Source of the DNA: RH-AL1 sp965198485
GTDB taxonomy: Bacteria > Pseudomonadota > Alphaproteobacteria > Rhizobiales > Beijerinckiaceae
Length of the DNA stretch: 64,000 bases
Direction: 5' to 3'
Assembly (NCBI GenBank): GCA_965198485.1
Contig: CBDAPQ010000005.1
Coordinates: 1,612,001 to 1,676,000, forward strand
Below the pieces are notes generated by a model. That model searched no databases. It was not told where the DNA came from and saw only the letters and a list, made by a program, of their open reading frames with translations. Position 1 is the stretch's first letter. Each line of letters opens with the position of its first letter. Both the position numbers and the translations under genes were made by a program. Positions 36,756-45,554 of this stretch are shown one piece after another.

Positions 36756-37085
36756 CTAAAGCGGCAGGATCTTCGTCAGGGTGATCACGAGGCCGGCGGT
36801 GCCGAACAGGTTCAGCACAATGGCGCCAACGATCCACTTGATGAGTTCGGCCTTGAGGTCGGCGATGTCGCCCTTCAGCTCGGCCTTGAGCTCGATCATC
36901 TCGGTGCGAAGCTTCGCTATGTCTGCCTTCACCTCGGAGCGTAGGTTCGCGACGTCGTTCTTGGTGGCGATCGTGTCCTGTGCCGAGGTGGCGAGCGCCT
37001 CCGTCAGGGCGGTCGCCTGCTCGCGCGAGAATGGTCCCTCGGGCCGGCGCGCCATCTGTAGCGTGTCGTAGATCATGCCCGGCAT
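36756..37085 (-). CDS. Coiled-coil protein with C-terminal membrane anchor (CCDC90/DUF1640-like)
   Basis: A 109-residue protein. A helical region with regular repeats (SEVKADIAKLRTEM, LKAELKGDIADLKAEL) forms a coiled coil over residues 40-82 and ends in one membrane helix (IVGAIVLNLFGTAGLVITLT). This layout matches the CCDC90/DUF1640-like family found in bacteria and mitochondria. Its function in bacteria is unknown. The start could be Met 4 (MIYDTLQM). It is divergent from the GH13 gene, with a 53-base gap. Confidence 0.75.
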   Translation of the reverse strand: MPGMIYDTLQMARRPEGPFSREQATALTEALATSAQDTIATKNDVANLRSEVKADIAKLRTEMIELKAELKGDIADLKAELIKWIVGAIVLNLFGTAGLVITLTKILPL

Positions 37086-37138
37086 CGTATGAGCCTTCGT
37101 GGCGGATGCAAGCAGAGCCGCCGGCAGAGGATTGGATC

Positions 37139-38725
37139 ATGTCTCAGCCTGAGCACTGGTGGCAGCGGGCGGTGATCTACCAGATCTATCCGCGCTCGTT
37201 CCAAGATACCGACGGTGACGGGGTCGGCGACCTGCCCGGCATCGAGCGGCGCCTCAACCATCTCGCCGCGCTCGGCTTCAACACCGTGTGGCTGTCGCCG
37301 ATTACCCCCTCGCCGATGGCGGATTTCGGCTACGACGTGGCGGACTACGCCGACGTCGACCCGCTCTTCGGCACGCTCGCGGACTTCGACCGGCTGATCG
37401 CTGCCATCCACGCCCGCGGCATGAAGCTGCTTCTCGACTTCGTGCCCAACCATTCCTCGAACCAGCACCCCTGGTTCGTGTCGAGCCGCTCGTCGCGTTC
37501 CAACCCCAAGCGCGACTGGTACATCTGGCGCGATCCGGCGCCGGGTGGTGGGCCGCCCAACAACTGGCTGTCGCACTTCGGCGGCGGCGCCTGGGAGTTC
37601 GACACCGCCAGCGGGCAGTACTACCTGCATTCTTTCCTCAAGGAGCAGCCCGATCTCGACTGGCGTAATCCCCAGGTGGTGCAGGCCATGTTCGACGTGC
37701 TGCGCTTCTGGCTGGCGCGTGGCGTCGATGGCTTCCGCGTCGACGTGATCTGGTGCCTGATCAAGGACGCGCACTTCCGCGACAACCCGCCCGACCCGGA
37801 CTGGAGGCCAGGGCAGGGCTCGCGCGCCAAGCTGCGTTCCGTGCACGATTGCGATCAACCGGAGGTACACGACATCATCGCCGCGATGCGCCGCGTGCTC
37901 GATGGCTTCGGCGACAGGCTACTGATCGGCGAGATCTACCTGCCTCTGGACAAGCTCGTGACCTATTATGGCCGCGACGGGCGCGGCGCGCAAATGCCCT
38001 ACAACTTCCTGCTGATCAAGGCGGCTTGGAACGCGGCCAACATCGCCGGCATCGTCACCCGCTACGAGGCGGCGCTGCCGCCCGGCGCCTGGCCGAACTG
38101 GGTACTCTCCAACCACGACCAATCGCGTGTCGCCACGCGCCTCGGGACGGCGCAGGCGCGGGTCGCGGCGATGCTGCTGCTGACGCTGCGCGGCACGCCG
38201 ACGATCTACTACGGCGAAGAGATCGGCATGGCCGACACGCCCGTCCCGCCGGATCTCGTGCAGGACCCGGCGGAAAAAAACCAGCCCGGCATCGGTCAGG
38301 GCCGCGACCCCGAGCGCACGCCCATGCCGTGGGACGCCTCGCCCAAAGGCGGGTTCACCACGGGCACGCCATGGCTGCCGCTGGGCGAGCACGCCGCTGT
38401 CAACGTGGCAAGCGAGGGGGCCGATGCGGGCTCGATGCTGGCGCTCTACCGCGAGCTTCTGCGCCTGCGACGCGAGCGCACGGCGCTGGTCGGCGGGGCA
38501 ATCACCGGCGTCACAGCCGAGGGCGACGTGCTGCGCTACGAGCGCGGCGATGGGGCAGGGCGGCTCGCCGTCGCGCTCAATCTTGGCGCAAGGGACCAGG
38601 AGATCGCGATCGGCAAGGTCCGCGTGCTTCTCTCGACTCTAGCGGGCAGGGCGGGCGATAACATCGAGCCCAAGCTGACGTTGCGCGCCAACGAAGGCGT
38701 CGTCTTGGGGATGCTTGAGCCATAA
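37139..38725 (+). CDS. GH13 family alpha-glucosidase
   Basis: A 528-residue enzyme of the alpha-amylase superfamily that hydrolyses alpha-glucosidic bonds in short sugars. The four conserved regions are DFVPNHSS, GFRVDVIW (nucleophile Asp), LLIGEIYLP (acid Glu) and NHDQSR. The opening WWQRAVIYQIYPRSFQDTDGDG and DLPGIERRL are typical of oligo-1,6-glucosidase/alpha-glucosidase (GH13_23-like). No signal peptide, so it is cytoplasmic. AGAGG precedes the ATG at 37139; the open frame reaching back to 36980 overlaps the divergent gene and is not used. Substrate choice is uncertain, and no sugar transporter is nearby. Confidence 0.93.
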   Translation: MSQPEHWWQRAVIYQIYPRSFQDTDGDGVGDLPGIERRLNHLAALGFNTVWLSPITPSPMADFGYDVADYADVDPLFGTLADFDRLIAAIHARGMKLLLDFVPNHSSNQHPWFVSSRSSRSNPKRDWYIWRDPAPGGGPPNNWLSHFGGGAWEFDTASGQYYLHSFLKEQPDLDWRNPQVVQAMFDVLRFWLARGVDGFRVDVIWCLIKDAHFRDNPPDPDWRPGQGSRAKLRSVHDCDQPEVHDIIAAMRRVLDGFGDRLLIGEIYLPLDKLVTYYGRDGRGAQMPYNFLLIKAAWNAANIAGIVTRYEAALPPGAWPNWVLSNHDQSRVATRLGTAQARVAAMLLLTLRGTPTIYYGEEIGMADTPVPPDLVQDPAEKNQPGIGQGRDPERTPMPWDASPKGGFTTGTPWLPLGEHAAVNVASEGADAGSMLALYRELLRLRRERTALVGGAITGVTAEGDVLRYERGDGAGRLAVALNLGARDQEIAIGKVRVLLSTLAGRAGDNIEPKLTLRANEGVVLGMLEP

Positions 38726-38770
38726 GCGATGCCCAAGACGCATCGATCAGCGGGTCTGCAGAAGGAACGC

Positions 38771-40855
38771 CTAGGCAGCGGCGTTGACCTGGAAGCTGCC
38801 GACGAGATCCGTCAGCCCCTTGGTCTCGGCGGCCAAGGCGCGGCTGGCGTCGTTACCGCTCTCGAGAAGGCGCGTGTTCTCCTTGGTGACATGATCGATC
38901 TCGCGCATTGCCGCGTTGAGAGCGGCCAGCGTGTCCGACTGTGTTCGCGCCCCCTCGGCGATCTGCGTCACTTCCGTGGAAACCTTCGTCACCTGCGTCA
39001 GGATTCGACCAAGGGCGGCGCCAGTCTGGTCGACCAGCATGACGCCACGTCCGACGTTGGCCATGGAGGTCGAGATCAGCGCCTTGACCTGGTCCGCCGC
39101 GCGCTGCGAGCGCTGCGCCAACGTGCGTATCTCGCTTGCCACCACACCGAAGCCGCGACCGGATTGTCCGCCCCGCGACGCCTCGATGGCGGCGTTGAGC
39201 GCCAGAAGGTTGGTCTGCGCGGCGATCTCTTCGATGACGCCGATGATCTGCCCGATCTGCCGGGACGACAGCTCGATGTCGCTCATCGCCCGGGTCGCCT
39301 GAAGCGCGACCGAGCCGCCCTGCTCAGCCTCGGCGCGCGCATTGCGCACGAAGTCGCTGACTTGCGCCGCCCCATCGGCACTGCGCTGCACTGTCTCGGT
39401 GATGAGGTCGAGCGCGGCGGCAGTCTTCTCCATTCTCGCGGCCTGCTGTTCGGTTCGCTTGGCGATGCCGTCGGCGCCGGCAGCGGCGTTCTCGGAGCCG
39501 GCGTAGATGCCTTCCGCGCTCTCGGTGACGCTCAGCATCGCTCGCTCGAGCTGGTCGAGTGCGAGATTGTAGTCGGTCCTCAGCTTGGCGAACGCCGGAG
39601 GCATGGCATCGGGCATGCGGTAGCTGAGATTGCGCGCCGCAAGTTGGGCCAGGCCATCGGCGACGAGGCCGGTGACGTGGCGCCGTTCGTTTTCGGTCTG
39701 CGTTTCGAGACAAACCTTCTCGATCGCCGCGGCACGGAACACCAGCAGCGCCTGTGCCATATTGCCGAGCTCGTCCTTGCGCTCCATCGCCGGCACGGCC
39801 ACAGTGAGGTCGCCGGCGGCCAGCTGCCGCATAGCGAGCGCCATCGCCCTGATGAGTTCCGTGATCGAACGCATCGTCATCAGGCCGAACACGATGATCG
39901 CGATAATGACGAGTACCACGAAGGCGGCGGCAAGGATGAGCTGGAGAGTGGCCGAGCGACGCGTCCGCTCCGCCTGGATCACGAAAGTCTGCAAAAGCTG
40001 GTCGCCGACGGCGCGCAGGCCGTCGATGCTGGCCGTAGCGGCGCCAAACCATTGCTCGCTATCGATCCCGGGCACCGGCATGCCCGCGGGCGTCGCCATG
40101 ATCGTTGCTTTGAGCCGGTCGAGCACGTGCGCGTCAGGCAAGGCCGTCGTGGCGACATAGATTTGTTTGATCGAGGCCGGCGCGTAGATTCCGAAGGATT
40201 TGAGGAGGTCGTGCGCCTCGCCATCGAGGCTGGATAGCTGATAAAGCTGGTCAGGCGTGAAAACCCCGATCGCCAAGGCGCCACTGCCGATCGCGCGCAT
40301 CAGGCCGAAGCGTTCGGTGGCGCCTTGCAGCGCGCTGAGGGCGAATTCGAAGTTCTTGATGTCGGCATGATCCGTATCACGCGAGATCAGCGATGAGAGA
40401 TCGAGCGCGCGCGTCACGATCGCGGAGTAGCGCTCGATGGCCTGCTTGGGTGACAGCGTGAGGTTCGTGACCGAGGCGCGCAGCGGCGTGAGGTCCTGCA
40501 GGGTCTCGGCCAACTCGTCGGCGCGCTTGAGCACCTCGACGCCGACTTTGGCGACACCGGCCTGGTGAACCGTCGCCACGAAGAAGCCGACCTTGAGATC
40601 GGAGACTTGGCGCTGCGCTTCGAGCTCCGCCGCGTTCTTCGCGCCTTTAGAGCTGATCAGCAGCGTCGAGCGACCGCGTTCTTTTTGCAGCGAGCCGACG
40701 AGCTCGCTCAACGCCTCGATGACCGAGCAGCCCGTCATGAGGCGCTGCATCCGCTGGTCGAGCGTCCAGCGATCGACCAGCGTCCAACCGGAGAGGCCTA
40801 CCAGCGCTCCGAGCGACACTAAAATCAGCAGGAGGATACGGCTGGTGATCGACAT
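38771..40855 (-). CDS. Methyl-accepting chemotaxis protein with NIT sensor domain
   Basis: A 694-residue receptor. Membrane helix at residues 5-27, a periplasmic NIT domain (nitrate/nitrite sensing type, with LVGSLQKERGRSTLL near residue 55), membrane helix at about 305-330, a HAMP domain, then a cytoplasmic signalling domain with the hairpin tip EIAAQTNLLALNAAIEA. No C-terminal pentapeptide for CheR docking is seen. NIT receptors sense nitrate or nitrite, but the ligand of this one is unproved. The ATG at 40855 is used; a GTG 15 bases earlier is possible. A CtrA-like box lies about 95 bases upstream. Confidence 0.92.
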   Translation of the reverse strand: MSITSRILLLILVSLGALVGLSGWTLVDRWTLDQRMQRLMTGCSVIEALSELVGSLQKERGRSTLLISSKGAKNAAELEAQRQVSDLKVGFFVATVHQAGVAKVGVEVLKRADELAETLQDLTPLRASVTNLTLSPKQAIERYSAIVTRALDLSSLISRDTDHADIKNFEFALSALQGATERFGLMRAIGSGALAIGVFTPDQLYQLSSLDGEAHDLLKSFGIYAPASIKQIYVATTALPDAHVLDRLKATIMATPAGMPVPGIDSEQWFGAATASIDGLRAVGDQLLQTFVIQAERTRRSATLQLILAAAFVVLVIIAIIVFGLMTMRSITELIRAMALAMRQLAAGDLTVAVPAMERKDELGNMAQALLVFRAAAIEKVCLETQTENERRHVTGLVADGLAQLAARNLSYRMPDAMPPAFAKLRTDYNLALDQLERAMLSVTESAEGIYAGSENAAAGADGIAKRTEQQAARMEKTAAALDLITETVQRSADGAAQVSDFVRNARAEAEQGGSVALQATRAMSDIELSSRQIGQIIGVIEEIAAQTNLLALNAAIEASRGGQSGRGFGVVASEIRTLAQRSQRAADQVKALISTSMANVGRGVMLVDQTGAALGRILTQVTKVSTEVTQIAEGARTQSDTLAALNAAMREIDHVTKENTRLLESGNDASRALAAETKGLTDLVGSFQVNAAA

Positions 40856-41192
40856 CGGACCCACGCACAAGCCCCCTTGGGGCGAGAGGGTCCCCGTCGC
40901 ATCGCCCCTAGACCTGGGAACCCTGCCAGGGTGATAGTAGGTCGGCGATCCTAACGTGCGGTTAAACCTCTCCAGAGATGGGCCGCTCCGATCAACGATC
41001 AGTCAGTGTCGGAACGTTGCTACCAAGAAGTGCCGAACTCCGCTGCGGAGGTTCCAGGCTGCCGATCGCTTTCACTCTGACGACGCGCTGTTCCTGAGAT
41101 CGTTAACTTGATTCGATGATCATGCGCTTCCGCCGAGCCCGTGCTTCGCCACGACGGGGCACCGGAACGCCTGGATCGCTGAGCCACACGGG
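40856..41192. other. Divergent intergenic region of chemoreceptor and GT39 operon
   Basis: 337 bases between two divergent genes, so both promoters must be here. It holds the CtrA-like box (40951-40966), an imperfect palindrome ACCCTGCCAGGGT at 40920-40932, and an AT-richer segment around 41095-41125 (GTTAACTTGATTCGATGATCAT) that could be the core promoter of the rightward operon. No gene. Confidence 0.5.
40951..40966 (-). promoter_or_regulatory. CtrA-like box upstream of the NIT chemoreceptor
   Basis: CTAA (40951-40954), seven bases, then TTAA (40962-40965). On the receptor's strand it reads TTAA-N7-TTAG, one mismatch from TTAA-N7-TTAA. Chemotaxis receptors are frequent CtrA targets in alphaproteobacteria, which supports a real site. 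No binding evidence. Confidence 0.42.
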
Positions 41193-42776
41193 ATGAGACG
41201 AGTCTTGCCGACCCCTATGCTACCGTCCCGTTTGTTGGCCGGTGCGACACCCGATGGGAGCAGGGATCTCACACGTGCCGTGAGAACGACAGCGTCCTTG
41301 CTCTTCTTCTACGTTGCCGCCGCGGCTTACGCGACGGCGGCGTTGGGTGCGGCGACGAAGAACCCTTTCTGGAGCGACGAAATTCTGGCGGTCTGGGCCG
41401 CCCGCCTGCCGAGCGTCCACGAGATCACGACGGCGATCTGGCATGGTGCGGAATTCTCCCCGCCGACCTACGACATCCTTCTGCACTTCGTCTTCCGAGG
41501 CTTCGGCTCGAGCCTGCTCGTTGCGCGGACCCCCTCGATCATCGCCGTCTTCTGCACCGCCGTCGTCCTCGCGTGGATCGTCGGGCGTCGCCTGGGCAGC
41601 CTGGCATCCGCGCTCGCGTTCGGTCTCGTCCTCAACTCGCCCCTGTTCGCCTTCGCCGTTCAGGCACGTCCTTACGCGATCCTGATCGCGCTGATCTCCA
41701 TCGTCTTGCTGCTCTGGAGCGACTACAAGCAAGGCGTCTGGCGCCCGACGATGATCGGCCTGCTGCTCTTCGCCTGCGTGAGCCTGCACATCTACGCGGT
41801 CGTCGCCTTCGCGGTCTTCGCGCTCGCGGAGGCGCTGTCCTCGCTTCGATCGCGGACCATCCGGCCGGCGGTCTGGCTCGCCCTCGCGAGCGCCGCTTGC
41901 GGGAGCGCGGTCTGGCTGCCGCTTGTGCTGCATCTCGCCGTTTTCAACAGCGGCGACACGGGATCGCCCGATTTCTACGGTGCCCCGACGCTCACGCATC
42001 TCATCGGGGATTTCGATGCCCTGTTCCGCGGGACGCAGGTGTTCGGCCTCTTCCTGCTGGCCGCGCTGGTCCTGGTCGCGGGCGCCTGCGCGGCCTCAAG
42101 CGTCATGCGGACAAGGCCCGCACTCAGGCGGCCGCCGGACGGCGATTCCGACATCGCGATCATGGCGAGCGCTCTTCTGGCAAGCCTGCCCGTCGGCTTC
42201 CTGCTCGCGCTCGGCGTGACCCACGTCTTCAGCGCGCGCTACGCCCTGCCCGCGACTCTGGGCGCCATCCTCATGCTGGTGCTTGGACTGACGCGAGTGG
42301 CTTATCCCCGCCTCGTCGGCGGCGCGCTCTGCGCCTTGCTCGCCGTGCTGCCGCTCCTTCGCGGAAATCCGCCGGCCGACTCCGCTCGTGCGATCACGCT
42401 TCTGGGAGACACGCCCGGCCCGGTCGTCGTCAGCGACAGCGTGCTGTTCATGGAAATGCTGGAAAGTGCGGCGCCGGCGCTGCGAATCCGGCTCGTGCAC
42501 CTGACGAAACCGCCGGGCATCGCGGACGGCGACCCGACCAACGATCACCAGCTGCAGCGTCTGGTCACGTCCTTCAGGCCGGATCTTCCCGTCTTCGAGC
42601 CCCTCGCCTTCATGGCCGCACACGAGCATTTCACCGAGGTGTGCCGGCCCAGCCTGGTCAGAGACGCCTTCTGCGCGTGGCTCATCGCGCAGGGGCGCGT
42701 TCAAGGTGTCGTGGGTCTCGAGCCGCTGGTCGCCGTATTGGATGTGAAAGCAGGGTCGCATGCTGAACACCCTTGA
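41193..42776 (+). CDS. Membrane glycosyltransferase, GT39/ArnT-like (GT-C fold)
   Basis: A 527-residue protein with about eleven membrane segments. A first long loop contains PFWSDEILAVWAA, with the acidic pair (DE) that is catalytic in the PMT/ArnT family, followed by a HGAEFSPPTYDIL loop. Enzymes of this type take a sugar from a polyprenyl phosphate on the periplasmic side and attach it to a lipid, protein or glycan. The C-terminal 130 residues look soluble. First gene of a four-gene operon: the next gene starts 17 bases before its stop. Met 9 is an alternative start. Acceptor unknown. Confidence 0.82.
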   Translation: MRRVLPTPMLPSRLLAGATPDGSRDLTRAVRTTASLLFFYVAAAAYATAALGAATKNPFWSDEILAVWAARLPSVHEITTAIWHGAEFSPPTYDILLHFVFRGFGSSLLVARTPSIIAVFCTAVVLAWIVGRRLGSLASALAFGLVLNSPLFAFAVQARPYAILIALISIVLLLWSDYKQGVWRPTMIGLLLFACVSLHIYAVVAFAVFALAEALSSLRSRTIRPAVWLALASAACGSAVWLPLVLHLAVFNSGDTGSPDFYGAPTLTHLIGDFDALFRGTQVFGLFLLAALVLVAGACAASSVMRTRPALRRPPDGDSDIAIMASALLASLPVGFLLALGVTHVFSARYALPATLGAILMLVLGLTRVAYPRLVGGALCALLAVLPLLRGNPPADSARAITLLGDTPGPVVVSDSVLFMEMLESAAPALRIRLVHLTKPPGIADGDPTNDHQLQRLVTSFRPDLPVFEPLAFMAAHEHFTEVCRPSLVRDAFCAWLIAQGRVQGVVGLEPLVAVLDVKAGSHAEHP

Positions 42777-43986
42777 GGCTCCAGTCGCGGAACGCGCGGT
42801 ATCGGAGGTTGAACTCACCATCCTCATGCCCTGCCTGAACGAAGCGGAGACGCTTGGCCGCTGCATCGCCAAGGCTCGAGCCTTCCTCGCGCGCACCGGC
42901 GTGGTCGGCGAGATCATCGTCGGCGACAACGGATCCACCGACGGTTCGCAGGAGCTCGCGCGCGCGGCCGGCGCCCGCGTCGTCGACGTCGCGGTGCGGG
43001 GCTACGGTGCGGCCTTGTACGGCGCAATGTCCGCGGCGCGCGGTCGCTACTGCATCATGGGCGACAGCGACGACAGCTACGATTTCGCCACCCTCGACGG
43101 CTTCCTCGACAAGCTGCGCGAGGGCTACGACGTCGTCATGGGCGATCGCTTCGCCGGCGGCATCGAAGCCGGTGCCATGCCGTGGAAGAACCGCTACATC
43201 GGCAACCCCGTGCTGTCCGGGATCGGACGCCTGTTCTTCAGGTCCAGCGTCGGCGACTTCCATTGCGGTCTGCGCGGCCTTTCGGTCGAGGCGTTCCGCG
43301 CCCTCGATCTGCGCACGACCGGGATGGAATACGCCTCGGAGATGGTGATCAAGGCCACGCTGCTCGGCATGAGGATCGCCGAGGTGCCGACAACACTCGC
43401 CGTCGACGGGCGGTCGCGCCCGCCGCATCTCAGGCCCTACCGGGACGGCTGGCGCCACCTGCGCTTCATGCTCCTCTTCGCGCCGGACTGGCTGTTCCTG
43501 TATCCCGGCCTGGCGCTGATCTCGCTCGGGCTCCTGCTCGGTATGCTTCTCCTGCTCGGCCCGGTCACCATCGATCACGTGCGCTTCAGCCTCAACACGA
43601 TGATCTACTGCAACGCGATGATCGGCCTCGGCATGCAGGCCGTGCTTTTCGCTGTCCTGTCGCGCAACTTCGCGGTCCAGGAAGGGCTTCGGCCGCGCAA
43701 GGCGGGCGGCGAGTTCCTGGTTGACGGGGTCACGCTGGAGCACGCCCTGATCGTCGGCGGCGCGATGATCGCCACCGGGGTCGCCGCGACCATCTACGCG
43801 CTCGCGCTGTGGAGTGACCAGCGCTTCGGCATGCTCGATTTCGAGCGTGTCGCGCGCATCGTCGTCGGCGGGTCGCTGGCCCTGACCGTTGGGACCGAGA
43901 TCATCTTCTCCGGCTTCCTTCTCTCCACGTTCCGTTTGAACACGCGCAGCTATTCGCCGTCCGGCCGCGCGTCGAGCCGGCCGTGA
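42760..43986 (+). CDS. Polyprenyl-phosphate sugar synthase, GT2 with C-terminal membrane domain
   Basis: A 408-residue protein. The GT2 domain (residues 20-240) has TILMPCLNEAETLGRC, GDNGSTDGS and the DxD-type motif IMGDSDDSYDFA, as in dolichyl-phosphate mannose and undecaprenyl-phosphate sugar synthases. Several membrane segments follow (about residues 240-385). It would make the polyprenyl-linked sugar used by the GT39 enzyme encoded just before it. The following gene starts in its stop (GTGA). Donor sugar unknown. Confidence 0.88.
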   Translation: MLNTLEAPVAERAVSEVELTILMPCLNEAETLGRCIAKARAFLARTGVVGEIIVGDNGSTDGSQELARAAGARVVDVAVRGYGAALYGAMSAARGRYCIMGDSDDSYDFATLDGFLDKLREGYDVVMGDRFAGGIEAGAMPWKNRYIGNPVLSGIGRLFFRSSVGDFHCGLRGLSVEAFRALDLRTTGMEYASEMVIKATLLGMRIAEVPTTLAVDGRSRPPHLRPYRDGWRHLRFMLLFAPDWLFLYPGLALISLGLLLGMLLLLGPVTIDHVRFSLNTMIYCNAMIGLGMQAVLFAVLSRNFAVQEGLRPRKAGGEFLVDGVTLEHALIVGGAMIATGVAATIYALALWSDQRFGMLDFERVARIVVGGSLALTVGTEIIFSGFLLSTFRLNTRSYSPSGRASSRP

Positions 43987-45554
43987 CCGGGCTGCCGGAC
44001 ATCGTCATCGGATCCGGCCCCTCCGGCGTCGCCGTCGCGGGGGCGCTGCTCGCCGCCGGACGCAAGGTCGCGCTGATCGACGCGGGAGGCCTGCTTGCCG
44101 CCGATGGGATCGCCGGCAAGCGCAAGCTCGCCGCGTCCGATCCCGCATCGTGGACGTCGGCGGACCTGGCGTTCCTGAAGGCGCCTCCGGCGCTCCGGGG
44201 CGAGGTGCCGGAGAAACGCTCGTTCGGCTCGACCTACCCCTATGCCCCCGCCGTCGGCGCGACGGCCCTCGAGGCCCATGGGGTGGGCCTCAAACCCTCC
44301 TACGCGATCGGCGGCCTCAGCTCCGTGTGGGGCAGCGCGCTGCTGCCGTTCAGGGAGGCGGACATGGCGGGCTGGCCGATCACGCCGCTCGACCTGCGCG
44401 AAGGCTACGCCGCCGCCGCACGCTCAATGCCGCTCTCCGCGAGGATCGACGATCTCGCGACCGATTTTCCCCTCCATCGCGCGACCGGCCCTGCGCTGCC
44501 GCGGAGCCGGCAGGCTCGCGTCCTGCTCGATCGCCTGGCGGCAAACCGCGACCGCCTGAGAACGGAAGGCATAAGCTTCGGTCAGTCCAGGCTCGCCGTC
44601 GAGGCTGCGGGATGCGTCAGGTGTGGCCTGTGCCTGGAAGGTTGTCCCCGCGATCTCATCCATTCGACCCGCACGACGCTCGGTCGGCTACGCGAGGCAG
44701 GCCTCGCCTACGAGGCCGGTCTCGTCGCCAAGAGCGTGAGCGAGGGCGACGAGACCGTCGAGGTGCAGGCGATCCGCTCGGATCGCTCGGTGCACGTCCT
44801 GCGAGGCCGGCGCGTCTTCGTTGCGGCGGGCGTCCTGAACACGACGGAGATCATGCTGCGCTCGATGCGCTGGCGCGACAGGACGGTGTCCGTCAAAGAT
44901 TCGCAATACCTGCTTCTGCCGATCGTCCAGTGGCGCGGCGTCGCCGACGTCCGGCGCGAGCCCCTGCATACGCTGGCGCAGGCCTTCATCGAGCTGAACG
45001 ATCCCAAGGTCAGTGCCTACACCGTGCACATGCAGGCCTACGGGTATAATTCGCTCATCGAAGACATGGTGACGGCGAAGCTCCACGGGCTCGCGCGCGT
45101 GCTCCCGATCGAGGCGATCCTCGGTCGCCTCATGGTCCTGCAAAGCTACCTGCACTCCGACGAATCCGGCACCATCGAGGTCGCTCTCACGGGCGGCGTC
45201 GGCGACGAGCGCGTCGTCCTCACGGGACGACCGAACCGGGCGGTCGCGGGCACCGTCGCCCGCCTGACGGCGAAGCTCGGCCAACTCCGTCCGGAGCTCG
45301 GCTTCACCCCGATCCGTCCGCTGACCGAGATCACCGCGCCGGGGCGCGGCTTCCACGCCGGCGGCAGCTTCCCCATGTCCAAGCGTCCCTGCAGCGGCGA
45401 GACCGATCTGCTGGGACGACCCTCCGGCTATGCGCGCGTTCATCTCGTCGACGCCTCGACGTTCCCGACGATCCCCGCGACCACCATCACGTTTGCCGCC
45501 ATGGCAAACGCCCATCGCATCGGCGCCGCCGTCGCCGCCGCCGGCCTGTCGTGA
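43983..45554 (+). CDS. GMC-type FAD oxidoreductase with a 4Fe-4S cysteine motif
   Basis: A 523-residue flavoprotein with the FAD motif VIGSGPSGVAVAG near the start, and a C-terminal GMC domain (FHAGGSFPMS, then VDASTFPTIPATTITFAAMANAHRIG). In the middle a ferredoxin-type CxxCxxCxxxCP motif (C211, C214, C217, C221) suggests an iron-sulfur cluster for passing electrons on. GTG start overlapping the previous stop by 4 bases. With an SDR after it, it is likely to oxidise a hydroxyl on the operon's sugar substrate. The exact substrate is unknown. Confidence 0.85.
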   Translation: MTGLPDIVIGSGPSGVAVAGALLAAGRKVALIDAGGLLAADGIAGKRKLAASDPASWTSADLAFLKAPPALRGEVPEKRSFGSTYPYAPAVGATALEAHGVGLKPSYAIGGLSSVWGSALLPFREADMAGWPITPLDLREGYAAAARSMPLSARIDDLATDFPLHRATGPALPRSRQARVLLDRLAANRDRLRTEGISFGQSRLAVEAAGCVRCGLCLEGCPRDLIHSTRTTLGRLREAGLAYEAGLVAKSVSEGDETVEVQAIRSDRSVHVLRGRRVFVAAGVLNTTEIMLRSMRWRDRTVSVKDSQYLLLPIVQWRGVADVRREPLHTLAQAFIELNDPKVSAYTVHMQAYGYNSLIEDMVTAKLHGLARVLPIEAILGRLMVLQSYLHSDESGTIEVALTGGVGDERVVLTGRPNRAVAGTVARLTAKLGQLRPELGFTPIRPLTEITAPGRGFHAGGSFPMSKRPCSGETDLLGRPSGYARVHLVDASTFPTIPATTITFAAMANAHRIGAAVAAAGLS

